Below, in pieces: positions 33,812-41,535 of a stretch of DNA of 64,000 bases. How positions within the stretch are numbered: the first letter of the stretch is position 1; the number at the start of each line of letters is the position of its first letter. Position numbers and translations under genes: made by a program. The stretch is from G963667675 sp964291545 (GTDB taxonomy: Bacteria; Chloroflexota; Dehalococcoidia; Lucifugimonadales; UBA3495). Location: assembly GCA_964291545.2 (NCBI GenBank), contig OZ219861.1:372001-436000 (forward strand), written 5' to 3'. The notes below the pieces were generated by a model. That model worked only from the letters and a program-made list of their open reading frames with translations, was not told the origin of the DNA and searched no databases.

Positions 33812-34522
33812 TCAGCCCAGCTTGAAGCGCTTGTATGACTCCGCGTACTTGAATCCCGCCTTGGCTCCCGCCTCTCCCTTCCATTGCCTCATGTGGGTGT
33901 CCACGTCGAAGTCCCCAATCTGGGACGCGTGCTGCTGCAAAGCCTTGACGCTGGTGTCGATGTAGTCTGTTACGTCGACGTAGTGGTCCGCATCCTCTCC
34001 GGCCCAGACCCATACCTCCCGGACCTTGTGTGGCTCCAGCCCCTCCTCCAGGAGCTCCGGAAAGGTCAGCCGGTCCCGCGCCGATGGAAACACCGCCGCC
34101 ATGGCCGCCTCTCCCGCCGCCAGGTGGTCCGGATGCTCTATCCAGCCGTCGGCGTCGATCTTGCGCACCGGGTTTGGGCAGATTAGCACGTCGGGCTTGT
34201 ACCGCCGTATAGCCCTGGCTATGTCCCGTCGCAGCGACAGGGTCGGCTCCAGCATGGCGTCCTCGTATCCCAGAAACTCCACGGCATGGAGTCCCAACAC
34301 CTTCCCGGCGTTCCGTTGCTCTTGCTCGCGCACCTTGACCAGCTTTTCCCTGCTCATATCGGGGTCCGAGCTTCCCTTGCTGCCGTCGGTGCACACCACG
34401 TAGACCACTTCCCAACCCTCGGCGCACCACCTGGCCGCCGTGCCGGAGCAGCCGAACTCGGCGTCGTCGGCATGGGCGAACACAGACATCCCCCGCCGGT
34501 AAGGTTCTTCCTGTTCAGCCAT
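33812..34522 (-). CDS. PIG-L family zinc deacetylase
   Basis: A 236-residue LmbE/PIG-L-type N-acetyl hydrolase. The metal motif is AHADDAEFGCSG (H17, D19, D20; the usual AHPDD has Ala for Pro), with the third ligand in IEHPDH near residue 129. YVVCTDGSKGSSD and LGYEDAML are also typical. Family members remove acetyl from GlcNAc-linked small molecules such as mycothiol or bacillithiol precursors. 51 nt upstream of the NIPSNAP gene, likely co-transcribed. Confidence 0.88.
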   Translation of the reverse strand: MAEQEEPYRRGMSVFAHADDAEFGCSGTAARWCAEGWEVVYVVCTDGSKGSSDPDMSREKLVKVREQEQRNAGKVLGLHAVEFLGYEDAMLEPTLSLRRDIARAIRRYKPDVLICPNPVRKIDADGWIEHPDHLAAGEAAMAAVFPSARDRLTFPELLEEGLEPHKVREVWVWAGEDADHYVDVTDYIDTSVKALQQHASQIGDFDVDTHMRQWKGEAGAKAGFKYAESYKRFKLG

Positions 34523-34559
34523 TGATCGGTGCCTCCCGACAACTGGCGCTTTCCGCCAC

Positions 34560-34592
34560 AGAATAAAGCTCCCTGGGCCAGGCCCGGGGAGC
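34560..34592 (-). terminator. Intrinsic terminator upstream of PIG-L
   Basis: Minus strand: GCTCCCCGGGCC-T-GGCCCAGGGAGC, a 12-bp stem with one wobble pair, followed by TTTATTC. It would stop transcripts coming from the 35-kb genes before they reach PIG-L. Confidence 0.7.
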
Positions 34593-34713
34593 GGTCGCCG
34601 CCCTCGCGGCCCTAAGTCGGTTCCAGTTTAGCACAGGTTACGCCAGCATCCCGTCCCGAGTCTCCCCAAGGGCCTGTCCTGAGGCTCTCGAAGGGCTTGT
34701 TCTGAAGGAGGGA

Positions 34714-35053
34714 GCCCGTCCGTTCGTCCTGAGGGAAATCGAAGGGGGAATGGACGGGCGGCGGGATGGGGGGACAGGACGGAGTTTAGGGGTATGGATT
34801 TTAGACCCCCGCCCTAGCGTGGGTGACTGGTTGGGGGCTGGCAGGAGAGCCCGTCCGTTCGTCCTGAGCGAAATCGAGGGGGGAATGGACGGTCGGAGGG
34901 ATTGGGGGGCAGGACGGAGTTTAGGGGCATGGATTTTAGACCCCCGCCTTCGCGGGGGTGACTGGTTGGGGGCTGGCAGGGGGGCCGTCCGTTCGTCCTG
35001 AGCGAAATCGAAGGGCCTGGCCTGAGGCTCTCGAAGGGGGAATGGACGGGCGG
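34714..35053. repeat. Tandem 134-135-bp repeat array (2.5 copies)
   Basis: Copies begin at 34716, 34851 and 34985 (CCGTCCGTTCG each time), so the period is 135 then 134 bp. Each unit has CCGTCCGTTCGTCCTGAGNG, AAATCGANGGGGGAATGGAC, a GATTTTAGACCCCCGC stem-loop and GTGACTGGTTGGGGGCTGG. The third copy is cut short and carries an inserted GGCCTGAGGCTCTCGAAGG. A single related copy lies at 54853-54901. No gene is supported in 34523-35070; open frames here are translations of the repeat. Confidence 0.85.
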
Positions 35054-35070
35054 GGTTTCGCACCGCCCCC

Positions 35071-35562
35071 CTACCTCGGCGTCCGCCCGGAGCGGCTTCT
35101 CCACCGTCGCGGCGTCCTCCGTCGAGGACGGGAAGGGAGTGGGGGCGGCGGGGAGTTATCAGCGGGGACAACAGGGGACAGCGGAGGCGGAGGCGGCGCT
35201 GAGTCGGGGCTGTGTTCCAGCCTGTACCTGGCCCACATGACCTGCGTAGCCAGCGCTATTAGCAGGCCGGGCACGATGATCATTACGGAAATTCCGATGG
35301 CGTCTCCCCCTTCTCCCACTGCCCGGCGAAAGATGTTCCCGAACAATATTGCACCGACGGCCAGGTGCGCCCATCCCAGACCCTTTAGCGCCGTATGGTT
35401 GTGCCACGGGGAGCGTAACATCAGGATGCCCCATACCGGCCACAATATCCCGAAGGGCGCCGTGACTACCGGCCATCCCAATATAAACGCGCCTATCAGG
35501 AACCAGTTCTGGTAGTACCAGGGGCGGTGAGAACTTGCGGCTAAAGGGTCAGGTCGCTCCAC
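35071..35562 (-). CDS. Small polytopic membrane protein
   Basis: A 164-residue protein starting at a GTG (35562) with AGGGA 5 nt upstream. Three hydrophobic segments are visible: WFLIGAFILGWPVVTAPFGILWPVWGIL, LGWAHLAVGAILFG and GISVMIIVPGLLIALATQVMW. A Pro/Arg-rich tail of about 45 residues (PPPPPLSPVVPADNSPPPP) follows and runs into the repeat array. The family is not recognised. It is 17 nt after the small gene upstream. The C-terminal tail may have been created by repeat insertion. Confidence 0.6.
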   Translation of the reverse strand: MERPDPLAASSHRPWYYQNWFLIGAFILGWPVVTAPFGILWPVWGILMLRSPWHNHTALKGLGWAHLAVGAILFGNIFRRAVGEGGDAIGISVMIIVPGLLIALATQVMWARYRLEHSPDSAPPPPPLSPVVPADNSPPPPLPSRPRRRTPRRWRSRSGRTPR

Positions 35563-35579
35563 GTCGTCCCTGCGCTGGA

Positions 35580-35843
35580 CTAGTTCCGGGCCAGCAGCAG
35601 GTGGAACTCCAGCATGTCGATGGGCCGCTGCCTCTGGATGGACGCCGTGACGTATTCGATGCACAGCCGGGCAAACCCGGAGTAGCGAAAGATGTTGGAT
35701 CCCAAGGTCACCAGGGGAATCTCCGGGTCCAAATCGACGTCCAGCTTGCTGGCGTCATCGTGGTCGATTTGCAAATCGACCCGGCGTCCGGTAAGCCGTT
35801 CAATTTTGCTGCCGATGCGGTCGATGAACTGTTGGTCGTCCAA
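35580..35843 (-). CDS. Conserved-looking small protein of unknown function
   Basis: An 87-residue soluble protein, IDRIGSKIERLTGRRVDLQIDHDDASKLDVDLDPEIPLVTLGSNIFRYSGFARLCIEYVTASIQ. No family recognised. The start is TTG with AGGAG 9 nt upstream. It forms a two-gene unit with the membrane protein. The sequence upstream to 36199 shows no gene on this strand. Confidence 0.6.
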   Translation of the reverse strand: MDDQQFIDRIGSKIERLTGRRVDLQIDHDDASKLDVDLDPEIPLVTLGSNIFRYSGFARLCIEYVTASIQRQRPIDMLEFHLLLARN

Positions 35844-36127
35844 TGCCAGGCGCTCCTGAACGCGCTGCTGCGTCCAAGGGTGATTGTCTCAAGCAATTCT
35901 ACCACCACCCAAGTCGGCGCAAAAACCGGCCCTTCCATACCAAGGGCAGTAGGGCGGGCCGCACTTCTGAAAGGACGGGATCAGTAAGCGCTGCTGACAG
36001 TTTGCCCCTTCCCAACCCCGGCGCCGCCCCTCTATCATGGATGTCAGTCCCATCTGGACCGGCCGGGGAGGGCGGCCTCGCAAGTCCATCTCCAGACCGT
36101 CGTTCGACGGGCCGGCGCCTGGAATGG

Positions 36128-36170
36128 GATGAAATGGGAGAGAATGGTAGGGGATCTAAATTTTTCGGCC
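36128..36170 (+). repeat. Dispersed repeat, one of an inverted pair
   Basis: GGGATGAAATGGGAGAGAAT then GGTAGGGGATCTAAATTTTT. The same sequence in opposite orientation, with several changes, lies at 54788-54833. Here it is within the 356-nt gap 35844-36199 before the Ham1-like gene; nothing else was recognised in that gap. Confidence 0.55.
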
Positions 36171-36199
36171 GACTGGCTTCCTGGGATGACGGCCTGAGG

Positions 36200-36844
36200 A
36201 TGGCGCCAGCCAAGACTCCCATTCTCTTGGGGACCGGCAACCCCGCCAAGTCGGACGCCCTGCGGCGGTTGCTGGAAGGCCTGCCGGTAGACCCCGTAAC
36301 CACCAGCCGGTTGGGCCTCGCGGCCGACCCGGAAGAAGCGGGGGATACCCACCTGGCCATTGCCGCCCTCAAGGCCCAGGAATGGTCCCAGGCCGGTTCC
36401 ATGCTGGCAATTGCCTCCGACGGAGGCCTTCTGATTCCCGCCTTGGGTCCCGGCTGGGACAGCCGCTACACCCACCGGTTTGCCGGGCCCGAAGCCGACG
36501 ATGCCCAACGCCGGGACCGGCTGTTGGGGCTGATGCGCCCCTTCCGCGGCCAAGACCGGCGGGCGACCTGGGTGGAGGCCTTGGCCGTGGCCCACCGGGG
36601 CAGGCTCCTGGCCGCTTGGGAATTGCAAGGGGCCACCGGCCTCGTCACCGACCGCGCCTCCGCTCCGCCCCCATCCCCTGGTTTTTGGGCCTTCTCCGTC
36701 TGGCGCTTCCCCGAGTACGACAAGACCTACGACCAACTATCGCCGCAGCAACTGGAAGCTCTCAACGACCACTGGATTCGCCTCCGCGGGTTAGCCCAAA
36801 GCTTCCTCCGCCGCTACTTGGACTCCGGGCAGCAGGCTATCTGA
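36200..36844 (+). CDS. Ham1/RdgB-like non-canonical purine NTP pyrophosphatase
   Basis: A 214-residue protein resembling inosine/xanthosine triphosphate pyrophosphatase: ILLGTGNPAKSDALRRLLEGL at the N-terminus (family T-x-N-x-x-K), an acidic block DPEEAGDTHLAIAALKA, then IASDGGLLIPALGPGWDSRYTHRFAG. It would hydrolyse dITP, XTP or related pools. It is more divergent than typical RdgB, so the exact substrate may differ. The ATG at 36200 has only a weak GAGG directly before it; the frame is open upstream but passes through repeat sequence. Confidence 0.75.
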   Translation: MAPAKTPILLGTGNPAKSDALRRLLEGLPVDPVTTSRLGLAADPEEAGDTHLAIAALKAQEWSQAGSMLAIASDGGLLIPALGPGWDSRYTHRFAGPEADDAQRRDRLLGLMRPFRGQDRRATWVEALAVAHRGRLLAAWELQGATGLVTDRASAPPPSPGFWAFSVWRFPEYDKTYDQLSPQQLEALNDHWIRLRGLAQSFLRRYLDSGQQAI

Positions 36845-36889
36845 CCTGCCACACCTGCAAACGCCCCCGCTGGTGAGCGGACGAGTTAG

Positions 36890-36898
36890 TGCTATACA
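36890..36898 (+). promoter_or_regulatory. Extended -10 upstream of the MoxR-type gene
   Basis: TGC-TATACA, the same extended form seen before pcrA and the Ldh gene. The predicted leader is about 40 nt. Confidence 0.45.
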
Positions 36899-36945
36899 AT
36901 AGGCGTCACTTTGGCATCGCGTAGCCGTCAGAAAGAAGTCCTGCC

Positions 36946-37881
36946 GTGAGCACCAACAACGCCGCACCCGCTTCCATAGACGAGGTCCAAGGCCTCCTGC
37001 GCCGGCAGGGGTACGTTGCCGACCGCAGTTTGGCCGTCCCCATGTTCCTGGCCCTCAAGCTGGAACGGCCCCTGTTCCTGGAAGGCGAAGCCGGCGTAGG
37101 CAAGACCGAGATCGCCCGCGCCCTGGCATCCGGTCTGGACACCGAGTTGATCCGGCTGCAGTGCTACGAGGGGCTGGACGTCAGCCACGCCGTCTACGAG
37201 TGGAACTACGCCCGGCAACTGTTGGAAATACGGTTGATGGAGGCCGGCGGCGAGGACCGGCAGGACGCCGCCCAGAGCCTGTTCGGCGAACGCTTCCTGA
37301 TCAAGCGTCCCTTGTTGCAGGCCATCGACGGAGACCGGGCCAAGGCCCCTGTGTTGCTTATCGACGAGTTGGACCGGGCCGATGAGGAGTTCGAAGGCTT
37401 TCTCCTGGAGTTGCTGGCCGATTTCCAGATAACCGTCCCGGAATTGGGCACCTACCGGGCCGTCCACCCGCCGCTGGTGGTGATTACCTCCAACCGCACC
37501 CGGGAGATTCATGACGCCCTCAAGCGCCGTTGCCTGTACTTCTGGATCGGCTATCCCGACTTTCAAAAGGAGCTCCAGATAGTCACCACCAGGATTCCGG
37601 AAGCGCCCCGCCGCCTGGCCGAGCAGGTGACCGGGTTCATCCAGGAACTGCGCCAGACGGAGTTGTACAAGGTGCCGGGGATCTCCGAGACCCTGGACTG
37701 GACGACGGCCTTGATGGCGCTGAACCAACAGGACCTGGACCCCCAGGTCATCGACGACACCCTAGGTATCATGCTCAAGTACCAGGACGACATAGAGCTG
37801 GTGCGGGGCGAGCCTGTGCGGTCAATGCTGGACCGGTCACGCAACCGGGCGCCCGGCCGGGGCCGGCGGCAGAGGTCGTGA
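36946..37881 (+). CDS. MoxR-family AAA ATPase (CoxD-like)
   Basis: A 311-residue AAA+ ATPase. Walker A GEAGVGKT at 47-54, Walker B VLLIDELDRADEEFEGFLLE near 129, sensor 1 VVITSNRTREIHDALKRRCLYFWIGYP near 180. MoxR proteins remodel or metallate partners with a VWA protein. The start is GTG; the stop overlaps the VWA start by four bases (GTGA), so translation is coupled. CoxD/CoxE pairs assist molybdenum CO dehydrogenase maturation, but no cox structural genes are seen nearby. Confidence 0.9.
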   Translation: MSTNNAAPASIDEVQGLLRRQGYVADRSLAVPMFLALKLERPLFLEGEAGVGKTEIARALASGLDTELIRLQCYEGLDVSHAVYEWNYARQLLEIRLMEAGGEDRQDAAQSLFGERFLIKRPLLQAIDGDRAKAPVLLIDELDRADEEFEGFLLELLADFQITVPELGTYRAVHPPLVVITSNRTREIHDALKRRCLYFWIGYPDFQKELQIVTTRIPEAPRRLAEQVTGFIQELRQTELYKVPGISETLDWTTALMALNQQDLDPQVIDDTLGIMLKYQDDIELVRGEPVRSMLDRSRNRAPGRGRRQRS

Positions 37882-39197
37882 CTTCCACCGCCGCTTCCCG
37901 CAACGGCGAAAGAGAAGCCCCTGCCAGCCTGCTGCACAACCTGATGCTCTTCGCAGAGGTACTGCGCCGGTTGGGGCTGGACGTGGGCTCCGGCAACGTC
38001 CTCGACCTCGTCCGCTCGACGGAATACGCCCCCGTGGGCCGCAAGCAGGACTTCTACCAGGCCGCCCGCTGCCTGCTGGTCCACCGCAAGCAAGACCTCC
38101 CGGTGTTCGACGAGGCCTTCCAGGTCTTCTGGCGCAGGCCAGCGTCCCGCCAGTCCACCCGGGACCTGCGGTCCCTCGGCGAGAATAGGCGGTTCCGGAA
38201 GCCCCAAGTGGGCCCGCCATCGACAGGAGACGCCGGCGACAGCGGCGGCGGGAGTCCAGACCAGCCCGGAGTCCACGTCGACCTGACCCGGACCTACAGT
38301 TCCAGGGAGGTGCTGCGGGAAAAGGACTTCTCCGACTTCACCCCTGCGGAGATTCGCGACGCCCGGATCATGATGCGGGAACTTTCCTGGAACTTGGGAC
38401 GGCAGCGCACCCGTCGCTTAGTCCCCGGATACGGGAGCGCCCTGGACCTGCGGAAGACGTTGCGGCGCGCCCTCAAGTTCGGCGGCGAACCCCTGGATCT
38501 GGCCCGCCTGCAGCGCAAGGACAAAGTGCGGCAGTTGGTGCTCATCTGCGACGTCAGCGGCTCCATGGAGCGCTACACCCGCATGTTGCTCCACTTCATC
38601 CACAGCCTCTCCGGCAACCTGGACCAGGTGGAGGCCTTTCTGTTCGCCACCAGGCTGACCCGGATCACGCGGTTCCTTAAGCACCGGGGCGTCGACCAGA
38701 CAGTGAACCAACTGGCCAGGGCGGTGCCCGACTGGTCGGGGGGCACGCGCATCGGACAGGCCCTCAAGACCTTCAACTACCAGTGGCTGCGGCGTGTAAT
38801 GGGGTCCGGCGCAATCGTAATGATCATCTCCGACGGATGGGACCGGGGGGAACCGGAACTGCTGGCCCGGGAGGCGGCCCGGCTGCAGCGCAGTTGCCGC
38901 CGCCTGGTGTGGCTCAATCCATTGCTGGGGTCCGCCGATTACCAACCGTTGACCAGGGGCATGCAGGCGGCCCTTCCCTACGTCGACGACTTCCTGCCCG
39001 TGCACAACCTCAACAGCCTGGAAGCCCTGGCCCGTCACCTCAACAGCCTGGGCCCTCAACGCGTCCTCGGCCCCAGTTACCGCCCCGACCCTCCGCCCGA
39101 GCCTGAGCAAGAACGCCAGCCGCAGCGGCCGGTGACCGCCCAATCACACCCGGAACCCACGTTCAGGCATCCCTTGTGGGGCAGACGCCGTACATAG
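37878..39197 (+). CDS. VWA domain protein (CoxE-like)
   Basis: A 439-residue protein with a helical N-terminal half, then a CoxE-type von Willebrand A domain. The MIDAS motif is ICDVSGSMERY near residue 224, with further MIDAS residues in SGGTRIGQAL and MIISDGWDRGEPELL. The start is GTG at 37878, overlapping the MoxR stop; a longer frame to 37530 is only the overlap. It is the partner of the AAA ATPase. The Arg/Asp-rich middle part (residues 80-200) is loosely ordered. Confidence 0.88.
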   Translation: MTSTAASRNGEREAPASLLHNLMLFAEVLRRLGLDVGSGNVLDLVRSTEYAPVGRKQDFYQAARCLLVHRKQDLPVFDEAFQVFWRRPASRQSTRDLRSLGENRRFRKPQVGPPSTGDAGDSGGGSPDQPGVHVDLTRTYSSREVLREKDFSDFTPAEIRDARIMMRELSWNLGRQRTRRLVPGYGSALDLRKTLRRALKFGGEPLDLARLQRKDKVRQLVLICDVSGSMERYTRMLLHFIHSLSGNLDQVEAFLFATRLTRITRFLKHRGVDQTVNQLARAVPDWSGGTRIGQALKTFNYQWLRRVMGSGAIVMIISDGWDRGEPELLAREAARLQRSCRRLVWLNPLLGSADYQPLTRGMQAALPYVDDFLPVHNLNSLEALARHLNSLGPQRVLGPSYRPDPPPEPEQERQPQRPVTAQSHPEPTFRHPLWGRRRT

Positions 39198-39253
39198 CGG
39201 CAGAGCGATGCGGAGTTCGCAGTCAGGGGGTGGCCAGGTAGGGCGCTGGAAGG

Positions 39254-40447
39254 CTACCGAGTCGCCACTTTCCGGCGAGGCCCGGTGTAGCGGCGGAACC
39301 ACGCTGAGAGCTTGGCCCAATGGCCCGATGAGCGCACCACGAAGACATTCCAGTTGGCCCGCCACTGAGCCCTCATCCTCTCCATAGCCTTCTCTTGGTC
39401 AGCCAGCCAGCGGCGAATGCCCAATTCTAAGGCCGCCTTGCTGCCGCTTCCAACGCCCCGGCGGAACGACTCAGACAGCCGGGCCCAGCCATCAGCCAGG
39501 CCCGCCCGGGCAATGGTCCGGCTGCGTTGCGGCAAGCCTCTCAGTATCTCCACAATTCCTGCTTTGTAGACAGGCCAGAGGCGAACGCCCAATTCCATCA
39601 CCGCAAAGGCTGCGACCGCCAGCAACCCCCCGGCAACGGCGTCGAGTATGAAGTGATTGCCAGTAAGGGTGATGGCCAAGAAGGTCAAGACCGGATACAA
39701 CAAGCCCAACACCTTGAACCAACTCTTGAAGGAGCTCACAAACAACACCCCCAGAATCATCGTCCAACTAAAGTGGAGGCTGGGCATGGCTGCGTGGGTG
39801 TTGTATAAGAGGGCCATATCGGAGCTTCCGTAGAATGCAGGGCCCAGGGCCTGAATCGTGTTGCTGGCCGGATGCTGGAAGTGATCAGCCAAGTTGAAAG
39901 GCGACGTAACGGGGAAAACGGCGAAGATTACCAGCGCGAAGGCCAAATTGATGACCACCACGGTGCGGTAGTAGTAGTACTTGGGCCTGTTGCGGAGATA
40001 CAAGAGGCCCCCGACCAGGCCAATGATCGGCCAATATGTGAAGATGTAAACGCTATTGAAGAAGAGGGCCAACCATTCGGCGCGGGCCAGCATCCAGGCC
40101 TGCCATGCCGGTTCCCAGAACACTCCCAGCCACATTTCAGCAGAGACGATGCGCTCGGCGTTTTCCAGGCCCTTGGCTTCCAGGTCGGGAAACACCAGGC
40201 CGCGGGAGCCCAGGTACACCAGATAAGCCCCGATCACCAGGGCCAGCTCCAGCAGGTGGGATCGCCAGGGGGACTGGGAGGCAGCAGTTGCAAACATGCT
40301 CAGTCGCGAGCGCAAATGCGCCCGCCCCCTGTCTGCCTGCAGGGCGGCCAGGAGGAACAGTCGTTGAATCTCGGCCTTCAATAACCGACGGCCGCTGGGC
40401 CGGGCAGTCTGCCTGCTAAGCAACGGCAACCCCCAATCGTGGACCAT
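39254..40447 (-). CDS. PAP2-superfamily membrane phosphatase/transferase, paralog A
   Basis: A membrane protein of about 397 residues. It resembles the PAP2-like group that includes inositol-phosphorylceramide synthase-type enzymes. About six membrane segments are visible. The catalytic C2 motif is in HAAMPSLHFSWTMILG and C3 in TLTGNHFILDAVAGG. It has a 100-residue cytoplasmic, basic C-terminal extension not found in paralog B. A TATAAT ends five bases before the ATG at 40447 and no ribosome site is seen, so it is probably leaderless. Enzymes of this type move or remove lipid phosphate head groups. Confidence 0.82.
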   Translation of the reverse strand: MVHDWGLPLLSRQTARPSGRRLLKAEIQRLFLLAALQADRGRAHLRSRLSMFATAASQSPWRSHLLELALVIGAYLVYLGSRGLVFPDLEAKGLENAERIVSAEMWLGVFWEPAWQAWMLARAEWLALFFNSVYIFTYWPIIGLVGGLLYLRNRPKYYYYRTVVVINLAFALVIFAVFPVTSPFNLADHFQHPASNTIQALGPAFYGSSDMALLYNTHAAMPSLHFSWTMILGVLFVSSFKSWFKVLGLLYPVLTFLAITLTGNHFILDAVAGGLLAVAAFAVMELGVRLWPVYKAGIVEILRGLPQRSRTIARAGLADGWARLSESFRRGVGSGSKAALELGIRRWLADQEKAMERMRAQWRANWNVFVVRSSGHWAKLSAWFRRYTGPRRKVATR

Positions 40448-40492
40448 CACCCATTATACAACTGTTCGGCGGCAAGCCCGCATGAGCTGGCG

Positions 40493-41329
40493 TCACCGCC
40501 TCACGGCAAATGGAAGCTCGCGGCCGGCCAAACGAGCACCGAGCCATTCCCTGATTTGAGGCAAGAACAGCCGGCGGCGAATACCCAATTCCATTACGCC
40601 GAAGGCGGCGGCCATCAGCAAACCGCCGGCAATGGCGTCCATGATGTAGTGATTGGCCGTTATTGTAATTGCCAACAGGGTCGCCGTGGGGTAAATGATG
40701 CCGAATATCTTGACCCACTTGTTGGGCGTGGTGAGAAAGAGGACGCCAAACATGACGGTCCAGCTAAAGTGCAGGCTGGGCATGGCTGCGTAGGGGTTGT
40801 AATAGTTGGCGAACTCCCGGCTGGCATAGAAAGTCGGACCGAAGGCCTTGATAGTGTCGACAAACGAATGCTCGGTCATCATCCGGGGTGGAGCCAGCGG
40901 GAACAGCATAAATGCCAGGAGGGCCAGCGCAAAGCTCAACAGCACGATGTTGCGGTAGTAGATATACCGGGGCCGGTCCCTTAGGTAGAGAATAACCCCG
41001 GCCGTCACGATAATCGGCCAGAAGGTGATGATGTACGTCCAATTGAAGAAGACGACCAGCGCCTTCGCGCCTTCGATAGCCCATGACTGCCAACTAGGCT
41101 CCCAGAAGAAGCCAAGGGATTTTTCCAACGATATTATCTTGGCGGCGTTGGCCAGCGCGATTGCCTCGACGTCGTCGAACACCAGGGCCCTGGTGTACAT
41201 GTAGGCGAAATAAGCGCCGGCGACGATGGCAATCTGCCACATGTGGGGAGACGCGACCCTAAGCCACGCCCGAGCCGTGGCGTTCAAGGGCATCCTGTTC
41301 ACAATCGCGTCAGGCTGCCAGACGCTCAT
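40493..41329 (-). CDS. PAP2-superfamily membrane phosphatase/transferase, paralog B
   Basis: A protein of about 278 residues, clearly homologous to paralog A over the full membrane part (LYLRDRPRYIYYRNIVLL; YAAMPSLHFSWTVMFG; TANHYIMDAIAGG). The ATG at 41329 has AAGGTGG upstream; an ATG seven codons earlier is also possible. The two genes are 45 nt apart and arose by tandem duplication, then diverged. A radical SAM/SPASM gene follows upstream on the same strand. Confidence 0.82.
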   Translation of the reverse strand: MSVWQPDAIVNRMPLNATARAWLRVASPHMWQIAIVAGAYFAYMYTRALVFDDVEAIALANAAKIISLEKSLGFFWEPSWQSWAIEGAKALVVFFNWTYIITFWPIIVTAGVILYLRDRPRYIYYRNIVLLSFALALLAFMLFPLAPPRMMTEHSFVDTIKAFGPTFYASREFANYYNPYAAMPSLHFSWTVMFGVLFLTTPNKWVKIFGIIYPTATLLAITITANHYIMDAIAGGLLMAAAFGVMELGIRRRLFLPQIREWLGARLAGRELPFAVRR

Positions 41330-41535
41330 GCCCTCCCGCCACCTTCGCATTTGCCGAACTCACCGCTCCCCGCGGACGGCTGTCTCTGTATCCTATTCAT
41401 GCTTGTTGAATTGGCAAGTCTTTATGGTGTGTTATGGACTTTGCCGGGATTGCCGAGGCTAGCGGGGAACGGCGGGGGAAGTCCGGTATGTCCATGGGCT
41501 GCCCACCCCACCGCCAGGATCAACTGGAGGGTGGT

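Noticed and set aside
34714..35053. Possible CRISPR array from repeated sequence
   Set aside because: Units are about 135 bp, contiguous, and without spacers; no cas genes.
34638..35171. Long minus-strand open frame of about 177 codons
   Set aside because: It is translation of the tandem 135-bp repeat (SISLRTNGRA repeated). Coding potential is an artefact.
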